A DNA stretch of 64,000 bases from Gordonia asplenii (GTDB lineage: Bacteria > Actinomycetota > Actinomycetes > Mycobacteriales > Mycobacteriaceae). The translations under genes and the position numbers were made by a program. Positions 8,383 to 16,886 of the stretch are shown here, one piece after another (position 1 is the first letter of the stretch; each line of letters opens with the position of its first letter). The stretch spans positions 51,723 through 115,722 of the forward strand of contig NZ_JABBNB010000021.1 in the NCBI RefSeq assembly GCF_012933505.1. Reading direction: 5' to 3'. Under the pieces are notes generated by a model, which saw nothing but the letters and a program-made list of their open reading frames with translations, did no database searches and was not told the origin of the DNA.

Positions 8383-9133
8383 TACGAGATCTGTTCGTGA
8401 ACGCCGCGGCGCGCGTCCGAGAATCCTCCGAGGTCACCGCGTCGCACATCGCGGCAGCCTCGGCGTCGAGCTGTGTTTGCAGGAGCGACGGATCCGTGCG
8501 CATCAACCGTTTGGTCGCGGCGATCGCCGCGGTGGGACCTGCTTCGACGCGTCGTCCGTAAGCGGCCACCGCGTCGACGAACCCGTCGTCGGGAAAGACG
8601 TGCGCGACGATCCCCAGTTCACGAGCCTGTTCGGCGGAGAGCGGAGTGTTCTCCAGATAGAGCCGAAATGCGGTGGACGAGCCGAGCAGCCGCGGGACGA
8701 CACTCGTGAAACCGGTGTCGGGTGTGACGCCGATCGCGGCGAAGGTCGGTATGAATCGCGCCGACTCGGCGGCAAGCACCACGTCTGCGGTCAACGCGAG
8801 GCTCATCGCGCCGCCCGCCGCCACACCGTTGACTGCCGCGATGACCGGCTTGGCCATCGTCGTCATAGTCATCACCGCGCGATGCAGCGGCGTGATGATC
8901 GCCCGCACCGAAGCCGCGGGATCCCCGTCGCCGATCGAGGTCAGGTCGCCGCCGAGGCTGAACGTCGAGCCGCTGCCGGTGAGCACGACGCATCGGATCG
9001 TCGGGTCGGCAGCGTACCGCTCGAGCGTGGTTTGCAGGCTCTGTGCGGTGTCGGCGTCGATCGCTCGCCTGGTCATCGTCAGTGTCGCAGTCGCGCCGAT
9101 CGTCGACGCGTGAACGGCGTCGAGGTCAGGCAT
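8378..9133 (-). CDS. Enoyl-CoA isomerase-like crotonase lacking both hydratase glutamates
   Basis: 251 residues with the crotonase scaffold: 'VVLTGSGSTFSLGGDL' (oxyanion hole) and 'AKPVIAAVNGVAAGGAMSLALTADVV'. At the first catalytic Glu position it has 'GGAMSLAL', and at the second 'FIPTFAAIGVTPDTG', so neither Glu of enoyl-CoA hydratase is present. This is the pattern of PaaG-like isomerases and other non-hydratase members. The ATG at 9133 overlaps the end of the acyl-CoA ligase by 8 bases, indicating translational coupling; the longer frame to 9301 is only shadow. Likely role: double-bond isomerisation in the pathway that begins with the ligase (inference). Confidence 0.88.
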   Translation of the reverse strand: MPDLDAVHASTIGATATLTMTRRAIDADTAQSLQTTLERYAADPTIRCVVLTGSGSTFSLGGDLTSIGDGDPAASVRAIITPLHRAVMTMTTMAKPVIAAVNGVAAGGAMSLALTADVVLAAESARFIPTFAAIGVTPDTGFTSVVPRLLGSSTAFRLYLENTPLSAEQARELGIVAHVFPDDGFVDAVAAYGRRVEAGPTAAIAATKRLMRTDPSLLQTQLDAEAAAMCDAVTSEDSRTRAAAFTNRSRS

Positions 9134-10679
9134 CGATGTTGTTGAGCAGTGTGGTTCGGAGGTCCTTCTTGAGGAGTTTGCCGCTGGAGTTGCGCGGGAG
9201 GTGGGTGGTGAAGGTGACGGTGCGGGGGCATTTGTAGGGGGCGAGGTGGCGGCGGCAGTGGGTGATGATGTCGGTTTCGGTGGTGGGGTGGGCGAGGACA
9301 ACGATGGCGGCGACGGTTTCGACCCAGTGGGGGTGGGGGATGCCGATGACGGCGGCGTCGGTGATGGCGGGGTGGTCGAGGAGGACGCGTTCGACTTCGG
9401 GGCTGTAGACGTTTTCTCCGCCGGTGATGATCATGTCTTTGAGGCGGTCGTCGCAGTAGAGGTAGCCGTCGTGGTCGAGGTGGCCGATGTCGCCGGTGTG
9501 AATCCAGCCGTCGGTGAGGGTGTCGGCGGTGTCGTGGGGGCGGTTGAGGTAGCCGGTCATGGTTTGGGGGCTGCGGAAGCAGAGTTCGCCTTGGGTGCCG
9601 GTGGGGACTTCGGCGCCGGTGGTGATGTCGATGATTTTGACCTCGGCGTCGGGGACGGGGGTGCCGGCGGCGGTGAGGAGGTGGGGGCGGTGCGGGTCGC
9701 GGTGGTCGTCGGGGTTGAGGGTGGCGATGACGCCGGAGAGTTCGGTTTGTCCGTAGACCTGGACGAATCCGACGGTGGGCCAGGCGGCGAGGGCGTCGCG
9801 GAGCAGGCCGAGGGGTGTGGGTGAGGCGCCGTAACCCAGGATTTTCAGGTTGCCGACGGCTGCGCGGGTGGTGGGTTCGGCGGTGAGGAGTCCTTTGATG
9901 ACTGGAGGCACGAGGAAGGCGTGGGTGGCGCCGGTGGTCAGGGCGTGGGTGAGGGCGGTGGCGTCGCGGGTGCGGAGCAGGATGCTGCGGACGCCGGCGC
10001 GGATGCCGAAGAAGGCGTAGCAGACGCCGCCGACGTGGAAGAAGGGCATGGCGACGAGGTTGGCGTCGCCGGGGGTGAAGGGGAAGCGGGTGCCGACGTT
10101 GCGGGTGTGGGCGACGAGTGCGCGCTGACTCAACACGACGCCTTTGGGACGGCCGGTGGTGCCGGAGCTGTAGATGATCAAGGCCGCGGCCTCCGGATCC
10201 ACCACCGGCGTCGCCGTTGCCGGGGCGGTGGCGTGCAGGAGTGTGTCGTAGTCGCCGGTGGGGTCGTCGTCGATGCTGATCAGGTGCCGCACACTTGACC
10301 GTTCGATGGCGGCGGGGTGGAATTCTGCGCCGACGAACAGGACGGTGGCGCCGCTGTCGGTGAGGGCGTAATCGAGTTCGTCGGGGGCCAGTCGCCAATT
10401 GAGCACGACGGTCGCGGCGCCGAGTGCGGCGGTGGCGAAGACGAGGTCGAGGCAGGCGGGATGGTTTTTGTCGAGGACGGCGACCCGGTCACCGGCGGTG
10501 ACGCCGATACCGGTGAGGTACCCGGCGAGGCGGTCGATCCGCTCACGCCACTGCCGCCACGACCAGACCCGATCCTGGTAGTCGATCGCGGTGGCGTCGG
10601 GGGTCTCCGCGACCCAGCGGTCGATGAAATCGTTCAGCAACTCCGCCGACGTATCCCGCCGGTCATCGCACAGTGTCAT
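9126..10679 (-). CDS. AMP-forming acyl-CoA synthetase (class I adenylate-forming)
   Basis: About 517 residues. ANL-superfamily motifs are clear: the P-loop 'IIYSSGTTGRPKGVVLSQRA' near residue 165, 'MPFFHVGG', 'GYGASPTP', 'VQVYGQTELSGV', 'GWIHTGDIGHLDHDGYLY' (Asp contacting the ribose), the hinge 'DRLKDMIITGGENVYSPEVE', and C-terminal 'LPRNSSGKLLKKDLR' with the catalytic Lys. It activates an acyl or aryl acid to its CoA thioester. ATG 10679 follows GGAGAG by 6 bases; the ATG 18 bases upstream lacks a ribosome site. The codons in about the last 1 kb end almost exclusively in C, giving a very G/T-rich plus strand. It is coupled to the isomerase-like gene and divergent from an acyl-CoA dehydrogenase. 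Confidence 0.93.
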   Translation of the reverse strand: MTLCDDRRDTSAELLNDFIDRWVAETPDATAIDYQDRVWSWRQWRERIDRLAGYLTGIGVTAGDRVAVLDKNHPACLDLVFATAALGAATVVLNWRLAPDELDYALTDSGATVLFVGAEFHPAAIERSSVRHLISIDDDPTGDYDTLLHATAPATATPVVDPEAAALIIYSSGTTGRPKGVVLSQRALVAHTRNVGTRFPFTPGDANLVAMPFFHVGGVCYAFFGIRAGVRSILLRTRDATALTHALTTGATHAFLVPPVIKGLLTAEPTTRAAVGNLKILGYGASPTPLGLLRDALAAWPTVGFVQVYGQTELSGVIATLNPDDHRDPHRPHLLTAAGTPVPDAEVKIIDITTGAEVPTGTQGELCFRSPQTMTGYLNRPHDTADTLTDGWIHTGDIGHLDHDGYLYCDDRLKDMIITGGENVYSPEVERVLLDHPAITDAAVIGIPHPHWVETVAAIVVLAHPTTETDIITHCRRHLAPYKCPRTVTFTTHLPRNSSGKLLKKDLRTTLLNNIDA

Positions 10680-10721
10680 CTCAACTCTCCATCTCATCGG
10701 TTGGTGTGACCACTATCTCAC

Positions 10722-10739
10722 TGACCGTACGTACAGTCA
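10722..10739. promoter_or_regulatory. 18-bp palindrome upstream of acyl-CoA ligase
   Basis: TGACCGTACGTACAGTCA is palindromic at 16 of 18 positions and lies about 43 bases upstream of the ligase ATG, at the position of a promoter on the minus strand. The GTACGTAC core resembles operators of actinobacterial TetR repressors of lipid catabolism. The regulator is unknown; the TetR at 12827 is the nearest candidate. Confidence 0.6.
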
Positions 10740-10781
10740 ATAGTCACACCTCACCGTCGCCGATCCGGCACGCGACATCCA

Positions 10782-10842
10782 CCTTGCCAATGGCAGGCAA
10801 CTCTGCCATTCTCGGATCGTGGCCAACCTGCCACTGGCAAGG
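10782..10842. promoter_or_regulatory. Inverted pair of 16-bp operators before acyl-CoA dehydrogenase
   Basis: 10782-10797 reads CCTTGCCAATGGCAGG, and the reverse complement of 10827-10842 reads CCTTGCCAGTGGCAGG, a 15/16 match. Each has a perfect TGCCA-n-TGGCA core. The centres are 45 bp apart and the second site abuts the ribosome-binding region of the gene at 10855, so binding there would block expression of the dehydrogenase-thioesterase-TetR operon. Confidence 0.65.
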
Positions 10843-10854
10843 AATGAGGTAGAC

Positions 10855-12066
10855 ATGACATTTTCCATGGCGTTCTCCGAGGAGCAGCGCGACCTGATCG
10901 ACTGGTCCCACCGATTCGCCACCGAGGTCATGCGGCCCGCGGCGGTCGACGCCGATGAACGTGAGGCGTTGCCGTGGGATGTGGTCGAAGAGGCCGCGAA
11001 GATCGGCATGTACAGCTGGGAGACGATGGCAAGTCTGCTCGGCGATCCGTCGGGGCTGTCGTTGTCGTTGCTGGCCGAAGAGTTGTTCTGGGGCGATGCC
11101 GGCACAGCGATGGTGATGTTCGGCACCAATCTCGCCGTCGGTGGGCTGGTATCGGCGGGCACGGGCGAACAGATCGCGGAATGGGCGCCGCAGATGTACG
11201 GCGACGTCGCGCAGCCGCAGGTGGCGGCCTTCTGTGTCTCCGAACCCGACGCCGGATCGGATGTATCGAATCTGCGGACCCGCGCCCGGTACGACGAGGC
11301 TACCGACGAGTGGGTGATCAACGGCCAGAAGGCGTGGATCACCAACGGCGGAATCGCGGCGACGCACGTCGTCGTCGCTTCGGTGGAGCCAGAGTTGAAG
11401 GCACGCGGCCAGGCCACATTCGTCGTTCCGGAGGGCACCACCGGAGTTCAGGCCACTCGCAAGATCAAGAAGCTCGGCCTCAAGGCTTCGCATACCGCCG
11501 ATGTCTTCTTCGACGACGTTCGGGTGCCCGCCCGATGCCTCCTCGGTGGTCGCGACAAGCTCGACGAGCGGCTCGCGCGGGCCCGCGAAGGCGGCCGGAC
11601 CAGCACACAGAACGCGATGCAGACTTTCGAGTTGACCCGGCCCGTCGTCGGCGCGCAGGCCCTGGGTATCGCGCGAGCGTCGTACGAATACGCGCTCGAC
11701 TACGCCAAAGACCGCGTCGCATTCGGCAGGCCGATCATCGAGAACCAGGCGATCGCCTTCACTCTGGCCGACATGGCCACCGAGATCGACGCCGCGCGAT
11801 TGCTCGTGCACCGGGCGGCGTGGATGGGCCGTACCGGCCAGACCTTCGGCACGGGCGAGGGGTCGATGTCCAAGCTCAAGGCCAGCGAGGTCGCGGTGTG
11901 GGCTGCCGAACGCGCGGTCCAGATCCTCGGCGGCGCGGGCTACAGCCGTGACCATCCGGTCGAGCGCTTCTACCGCGACGCGAAGATCTACACGATCTTC
12001 GAAGGCACGTCCGAGATTCAGCGGCTGGTCATCGCACGAGCGCTGTCCGGAAAGCACATCCGATGA
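10855..12066 (+). CDS. Acyl-CoA dehydrogenase
   Basis: 403 residues, the normal family length. FAD and substrate motifs are present: 'AAFCVSEPDAGSDVSNL' near residue 120, 'WVINGQKAWITNGG' near 150, 'DRVAFGRPIIENQAIAF' near 285 and 'IYTIFEGTSEIQRLVIAR' near the C-terminus, where the Glu is the catalytic base. The ATG at 10855 has GAGG 8 bases upstream; the ATG at 10819 would place the operator inside the gene. Its stop overlaps the next start in an ATGA. Together with the divergent ligase and isomerase it outlines oxidation of a CoA-activated acid. Confidence 0.92.
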   Translation: MTFSMAFSEEQRDLIDWSHRFATEVMRPAAVDADEREALPWDVVEEAAKIGMYSWETMASLLGDPSGLSLSLLAEELFWGDAGTAMVMFGTNLAVGGLVSAGTGEQIAEWAPQMYGDVAQPQVAAFCVSEPDAGSDVSNLRTRARYDEATDEWVINGQKAWITNGGIAATHVVVASVEPELKARGQATFVVPEGTTGVQATRKIKKLGLKASHTADVFFDDVRVPARCLLGGRDKLDERLARAREGGRTSTQNAMQTFELTRPVVGAQALGIARASYEYALDYAKDRVAFGRPIIENQAIAFTLADMATEIDAARLLVHRAAWMGRTGQTFGTGEGSMSKLKASEVAVWAAERAVQILGGAGYSRDHPVERFYRDAKIYTIFEGTSEIQRLVIARALSGKHIR

Positions 12067-12830
12067 TCGCCGCAGAGTTGTCGCTGCCCGACTGTCCGCA
12101 GCGCGCGACGCCGTTCACCGTCACGCGGCGAGTTCGGATCGGCGATTGCGGTGTGGATCGCAAGCTCCGTCTCGACGGGGTCGCCTGCTACCTGCAGGAC
12201 GTCGGATTCGACCACCTCGACGTCATGCCCGACGGGCACGCCCATCAGGCCTGGATCGTTCGCCGGATGGTGATCGACGTCGTCCGGCCGATCTCGTTCG
12301 GCGAGTACGTCACGGTGCGACGGTGGGCCTCGTCGACGTCGACCCGCTGGTGCAATATGCGCGTGCAGATCGACGGCGCCGACGGCGGGCTCGTCGAAAC
12401 CGAGAGTTTCCTCATCCACTTCGCCGCGGACAAGGGCATACCGGCCCGCATGAGCGAGGCCTTCCTGGAACCCATCCTCGCCGCGACCGACGAGCATCGG
12501 CTTCGTTGGCGACCGACTCTGACGGAGCCGGTATCACCCGCGGACGCAGCCGTCGAAAGCACCGAGTTCGAGGTGCGCGTCGCAGACCTGGACTTCCTCG
12601 AACACGTGAACAACGCCGCATACCTGCAGATCGTCGAGAACGTACTCGACAGGTATACCCGGCTGATCACGTCTGCGCATCGGACGACCGTCGAATACGT
12701 GAAGCCGATCGTCGCGGGCGACGTCGTCACCGTCTGTTGGCGTTACCGCGATGAGGTCCTCGACATCGGGGTGGCGGTGGCCGGCGAGAATCGGGCGGCG
12801 ATGAGGGTCGAGCCTGCACCGACCGCATGA
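12063..12830 (+). CDS. Acyl-ACP thioesterase-like double hotdog protein
   Basis: 255 residues with two hotdog halves, the architecture of FatA/FatB-type acyl-ACP thioesterases. The N-half has 'GDCGVDRKLRLDGVACYLQD' and 'WIVRRMVIDVVRPI'; the C-half has 'VRVADLDFLEHVNNAAYLQIVE', containing the Asn of the plant and bacterial catalytic motif, then 'VEYVKPIVAGD'. It should hydrolyse an acyl thioester. Being coupled through ATGA overlaps to the dehydrogenase upstream and the TetR downstream, it probably releases or recycles an acyl-CoA of this pathway rather than ending fatty-acid synthesis (inference). Confidence 0.85.
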   Translation: MIAAELSLPDCPQRATPFTVTRRVRIGDCGVDRKLRLDGVACYLQDVGFDHLDVMPDGHAHQAWIVRRMVIDVVRPISFGEYVTVRRWASSTSTRWCNMRVQIDGADGGLVETESFLIHFAADKGIPARMSEAFLEPILAATDEHRLRWRPTLTEPVSPADAAVESTEFEVRVADLDFLEHVNNAAYLQIVENVLDRYTRLITSAHRTTVEYVKPIVAGDVVTVCWRYRDEVLDIGVAVAGENRAAMRVEPAPTA

Positions 12831-13477
12831 CGATCCGGGCGGCCCACCATAATGCGGTTATGGCAGACGACGACGTCCAGCAGCAGGCAGAGGCACCTCG
12901 ATCAAGCGCGCGTGATCGCGTCCTGCTGGCCACCATCGAGGAGTTGACCGAGGTCGGGGCCGAGCGAGCGAGTCTGCGGTCGATCGCCCGGCGGGTTGGA
13001 ATCACGCATCAAGCCGTCGGGCACTATTTCCCCGACCGGACCGCCCTGTTCACTCATGTCGCGGTGGCTGGATTCGCCGAACTCGTGCGCCGTTCCCGCG
13101 TGGCCTTGGAGTCGACGGATCCGCAAGCGTCGGCGGGCGCCCCCGTCGCCGCACTCGGCCAGACTTATGTGCAATTCGCCCGGGCCAATCCCGCGCAGTT
13201 CAGGCTCATGTTCGCGTCCAGCCTCGTCGACCGGCGAGCCGACGACCTCGCCGTCGCGCGCCGCTCGATGTGGACGCTGCTGCTCGACGTCGTATCTACG
13301 GCATGCGAGCACGGTTGGGGCAGCGGCAACGAACCGCGGGTTCTCGCCGTCGCGTGTTGGTCCGCCGCGCACGGCCTGGCGGCGTTGGAACAGGTGGAAG
13401 GGGAGGCGCTGCCCGCGTGGACGTCGTCGGAGGACGTCCTGCAGATGATCACGCGCGCGGTGGGGTCACACCAATGA
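12827..13477 (+). CDS. TetR/AcrR-family repressor, third gene of acyl-CoA operon
   Basis: 216 residues. Helix-turn-helix: 'ARDRVLLATIEELTEVGAER', 'IARRVGITHQAVGHYFPDRT'. The C-terminal part resembles the TetR_C_33-type sensor ('GQTYVQFARANPAQFRLMFAS'). The ATG at 12827 overlaps the thioesterase stop (ATGA), so translational coupling supports this start; an internal ATG at 12860 is an alternative. As the last gene of the operon downstream of the TGCCAnTGGCA sites, it is the best candidate for their cognate repressor. Confidence 0.88.
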   Translation: MTIRAAHHNAVMADDDVQQQAEAPRSSARDRVLLATIEELTEVGAERASLRSIARRVGITHQAVGHYFPDRTALFTHVAVAGFAELVRRSRVALESTDPQASAGAPVAALGQTYVQFARANPAQFRLMFASSLVDRRADDLAVARRSMWTLLLDVVSTACEHGWGSGNEPRVLAVACWSAAHGLAALEQVEGEALPAWTSSEDVLQMITRAVGSHQ

Positions 13478-13484
13478 GCGTGAC

Positions 13485-16154
13485 TCACGCCGCGCGCACG
13501 AGCTGGATCAGTTCGTGCCGCGAGGCGGTGTTCGTCTTCGCGTACGCGTTGGACAGGTGAAAGGCGACCGTACTTCGGGTGACGTACAACTCCTTGGCGA
13601 TCTGGGCGTAGGAGAGACCTTCCAGCAGCAGTGCGACCACCTCGCGCTCGCGCTCGGACAGCGCTGCCAGTGGATCGTCGGATTCGTGCGGTGCGTCGCC
13701 GTCGTCGTGGATCATCGTCGACGCGTAGCCCTCCGCGCCCAACGCCGTCAACGCGTCGTAGGCGTGCTGCCGCACGACCATTCGGTCTCGATGATGTTCG
13801 GCCGCAGCCGCATTCGCGGCATCCGCCCAGAGGATCGCACCGACCGACGCGATCTCCGACATTCCCTTCTCAGCACAGTGGATCAACCGATCAGCGACCG
13901 GAATGCCGCGGCACCGGTCTGCCAACACCCGCAGCCAGGCGACGCCCGCGACTCGCCAGGGACCACCGTCGAGGGGCTCCAGGCGATCCGCCCAATTCTC
14001 GACGGCGTCGGGGTCGCCCGCCCAGGCCGATGCGATGCCCATGGCGAGCAACCACAGATACGGCACGACGGTCGCCGGTTGGGTGCGCGGATCGCCGAAG
14101 TCCCCGGTCCGCAGACCCAACCATGCCCGCCGCTGATCGTAGGTCCCCGCATAGGCGAGAGCGATGACGTCGGTGATATCGCCCGCGTGTACCGACGACC
14201 GCAGCGGCGCTGCGATACGTGCGCGTCGACTCGTTTCGAGGGCGCCCGCAACCTCATCGCCCGACGTCAGGGCGCTCAGCGGCCCGATGGCTGCGACCAG
14301 CGGGTGCGGACTGCGTCGGACCGCCGAGTCTTGCTGCGCAACATTGATGTTCGACGCCCCGCGCCGCCAGTGGCCGCCGATCCACTGGGCGTAGCCGAGA
14401 AGCGCGTGAAAGACACCGTCGGTGAAGTCCACCGTCGCGTCGTTGACCGCATCGACGACGACCGAGAGGTCAGCCACCGCCTTCGACGGTGTGCCGCTCA
14501 GCGAATGGATGGCGCCGCGCCAGGCGAGCCGCATCAGACCGTCCTTGGACGCCGCGAGTTCGGCCCGGTCGACGTCGAGGGTGGACTCGAATCCCCAGAT
14601 GTCCTCGTTGCCGACGGTTTTGGCCTGGACGGCCTGGCCGTAGGCGAAGATGAACTGGGCCCGCAGGGCCGGATCGACCGAATCGGTCGCGAGCGCCGCG
14701 TCGAGATACGGCAGCGCGTCGAGCGGATCGCGCCCGGCCGCGATGATCGTCCAGCCGCGCAACACCAGCGCTCGGCCGCGATGTTTCGCATCCCACGTCT
14801 CGAGGCGATCGGGTGACACGGGGTCGAGGATCTCGGCCGCACGCGCCCAGCGCTTTTCCGCTACCGCCTGCACGGCGTGCACGACGCGGAGCAGATCGCT
14901 CGAGTCGTCGGCGAGGTCGTCGAGCCGGACCTCCTCGAGGTCGTGGGCGATGATCGAATCGAAGGCCGCATCAAGCGTGCGGCGTTCACGATCTGTGTCC
15001 GAACCCGAGGTCGCGGCGGCCAACCGGTAGAACCGCGCCGCATCACGAAACCGCTCGTGCGCGTGGCGATCGTCCGCATGGCGTTCCAGGTCGAGCGCGA
15101 GCGCGTCGTCGACGCCGAATGTCGCCGCGTACCGGTGCGTGAGGCGCCGGGCGGTATCGGTCAATCGCGTGGCGGCCGCGGTGTGCAGCCGACGTCGGAC
15201 CTCCGGCGGGATGGTCGCGTACGCGGCCGCTCGAACCACCGCGTGCGAGATCCGGACATGGGTCGCGACATTGCCCACCCGCACCGACACCAGCCCGCCG
15301 TCGCGCAGAATGCGCACCGCCGTGCTCGGTTCGGTGAGGTTCCCGATCGCCGACACCGAAGCGACGTCGTGCCAGTCGTCGCCGAGGACGGCGAGCACCC
15401 GCATCATCGTGGCCGCCTGAGGGTCGAGTGCGGAAATCCGCGCGTCGATGACCATCGCGAGTTCGGACGGAGCCGGCAAGTCACCGCGCGCGGCCAAGAC
15501 CGCCAACTCGGCGGCCGGATACTCCCGCAACAGAGCCCGCATGTGCAGCGGACTCCCGCCGGTGTGCGCGATCAGGTGCGCCGCGAGTTCGGGCGGGGCC
15601 TCCGGGGCGATCGACGACACCAGCGCGGTGGCCGCCTCCAGGTCGAGCCCGGCCAATTCGACGGCTCGGACCATGCCCGACGGTGCGTCGTCGACCATGC
15701 GTCGCCATGCTCGGTGTCGCGTGCCCAGCGGGCGATAGGCGGCCACGTCCAGGATGCGGTCGCCCGCCGCTCGCTCGACGAGCGCGGCCACCGACGACAT
15801 CGACTCGGGGTCGATCCATTGCGCGTCGTCGATGACGAGCGCTACCGGCCCCGTCAGGGCGAGGCGGTCCACCAGGTCCGCGAGTCGGCGATATCCCTGC
15901 ACCAGGTGCGTCGGCGCAGCGTCGTCGGGCACGGCCGCCCACTCGTCGAGGAGTTGCCACGACACCGTCTGCGAGCTCTCCTCGCCGAAGGCCCGCCGCA
16001 CGTGAAACCCGGCCAATCGGCCGACGACGAACGACAGCAGGGTGCTCTTGCCGTAGCCGGCGACTCCCTCGACGGTGAGGACAGTCGGGGTTCCGTCTCG
16101 CGCGGCGGCGACGGCATCGTCGACCGTCGAGGTCACGCCAGGGCTCCAGTACAT
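13485..16154 (-). CDS. LAL-type LuxR-family transcriptional regulator with AAA ATPase domain
   Basis: 889 residues. The N-terminal nucleotide-binding domain has Walker A 'GVAGYGKSTLL' near residue 30 and Walker B 'PVALVIDDAQWIDPES' near 105. A long alpha-helical middle follows. The C-terminal LuxR helix-turn-helix is 'LSEREREVVALLLEGLSYAQ', 'IAKELYVTRSTVAFHLSN' (about residues 825-880). This is the MalT-like large ATP-binding LuxR architecture. ATG 16154 has GGAGAAGG upstream. It is divergent from the membrane protein-hydrolase pair at 16279-18164, which it may activate (inference); the inducer is unknown. Confidence 0.92.
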   Translation of the reverse strand: MYWSPGVTSTVDDAVAAARDGTPTVLTVEGVAGYGKSTLLSFVVGRLAGFHVRRAFGEESSQTVSWQLLDEWAAVPDDAAPTHLVQGYRRLADLVDRLALTGPVALVIDDAQWIDPESMSSVAALVERAAGDRILDVAAYRPLGTRHRAWRRMVDDAPSGMVRAVELAGLDLEAATALVSSIAPEAPPELAAHLIAHTGGSPLHMRALLREYPAAELAVLAARGDLPAPSELAMVIDARISALDPQAATMMRVLAVLGDDWHDVASVSAIGNLTEPSTAVRILRDGGLVSVRVGNVATHVRISHAVVRAAAYATIPPEVRRRLHTAAATRLTDTARRLTHRYAATFGVDDALALDLERHADDRHAHERFRDAARFYRLAAATSGSDTDRERRTLDAAFDSIIAHDLEEVRLDDLADDSSDLLRVVHAVQAVAEKRWARAAEILDPVSPDRLETWDAKHRGRALVLRGWTIIAAGRDPLDALPYLDAALATDSVDPALRAQFIFAYGQAVQAKTVGNEDIWGFESTLDVDRAELAASKDGLMRLAWRGAIHSLSGTPSKAVADLSVVVDAVNDATVDFTDGVFHALLGYAQWIGGHWRRGASNINVAQQDSAVRRSPHPLVAAIGPLSALTSGDEVAGALETSRRARIAAPLRSSVHAGDITDVIALAYAGTYDQRRAWLGLRTGDFGDPRTQPATVVPYLWLLAMGIASAWAGDPDAVENWADRLEPLDGGPWRVAGVAWLRVLADRCRGIPVADRLIHCAEKGMSEIASVGAILWADAANAAAAEHHRDRMVVRQHAYDALTALGAEGYASTMIHDDGDAPHESDDPLAALSEREREVVALLLEGLSYAQIAKELYVTRSTVAFHLSNAYAKTNTASRHELIQLVRAA

Positions 16155-16278
16155 CGCGACCCGCCTTCTCCGCCTGTCCGCGAACCTGTTCGTTTCGACC
16201 AGTCGTCTGGCCTCGGTTGCCGCGCAGACTCAGTGTATGAGCGGCCGACCGGCCGCGGAGAGCCTGGAGAGGTGCGAC

Positions 16279-16851
16279 ATGAACCCCGTCAAGATTGTCC
16301 TCGGATTCGTCCCGTTCGTGCTGTTCGGAGTGTCCGCCCACTGGCTGGGCGTCGGATGGTCGGCGGTCGTCGCCCTAGTCGCCGCGCTGGTGCTGGTTGC
16401 CGCCACGTCGCGCGGTGGCATCAAGACTCTGCCGGTGGTCCAGGCGGCGATCATGGGTGCGATCGCGCTGGTCGCGTTCGTCGGCGGTTCGGGTGTCGAC
16501 GAGTTCCTCGATCTCAACGCGCGGGGCGGTGCGTCGGTGCTGCTCGGCGCGTTCATCGTCGCCACCGCGTCGGTCGCTCCATTCACCGCCGACTTCGCCA
16601 AGCAGGAAGTGCCCCGCGAGTACTGGAACAGCCCCGCGTTCCGTTCGATCAATCGGAAGCTGAGCACCGTCTGGGGCGTCACCGTGCTCGTTATCGGCGT
16701 GTGCCATATCGCGTCGGAACACCTCACTGGCGCCGGTGCCGGACCGATCGTCGTCCTCGCCCTCGACTGGGGCCTTCCGATCCTGGCACTGCTCCAGGCG
16801 ATCAAGACGACCCGTGACGTCGCCGCGCGACGTCCCGCCACCGTCTCCTGA
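16279..16851 (+). CDS. Integral membrane protein of unknown function
   Basis: 190 residues with about five hydrophobic helices ('IVLGFVPFVLFGVSAHWLGV', 'VVALVAALVLVAATS', 'AIMGAIALVAFVGGSG', 'ASVLLGAFIVATASVAPFTA', 'VWGVTVLVIGVCHIAS') and a polar loop 'EVPREYWNSPAFRSINRKLS'. That loop resembles actinobacterial hypothetical membrane proteins sometimes found beside hydrolases. ATG 16279 is preceded by GGAGAGG at the right distance; the open frame to 16075 lies antisense to the LuxR gene. The hydrolase gene follows after 35 bases, so the two likely form an operon. Confidence 0.82.
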   Translation: MNPVKIVLGFVPFVLFGVSAHWLGVGWSAVVALVAALVLVAATSRGGIKTLPVVQAAIMGAIALVAFVGGSGVDEFLDLNARGGASVLLGAFIVATASVAPFTADFAKQEVPREYWNSPAFRSINRKLSTVWGVTVLVIGVCHIASEHLTGAGAGPIVVLALDWGLPILALLQAIKTTRDVAARRPATVS

Positions 16852-16886
16852 CACCAGAGTCCCATCAACCCCCAGAGGAGAATTTC

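Noticed and set aside
7991..9145. Plus-strand open frame of 384 codons
   Set aside because: Runs through the TetR end and antisense to the crotonase; no domain resemblance.
9079..10398. Minus-strand open frame of 439 codons
   Set aside because: Arg/Pro/His-rich shadow of the acyl-CoA synthetase, caused by its C-ending codons.
14877..16817. Plus-strand open frame of 646 codons
   Set aside because: Antisense shadow of the LuxR-family regulator with low-complexity Arg-rich translation.
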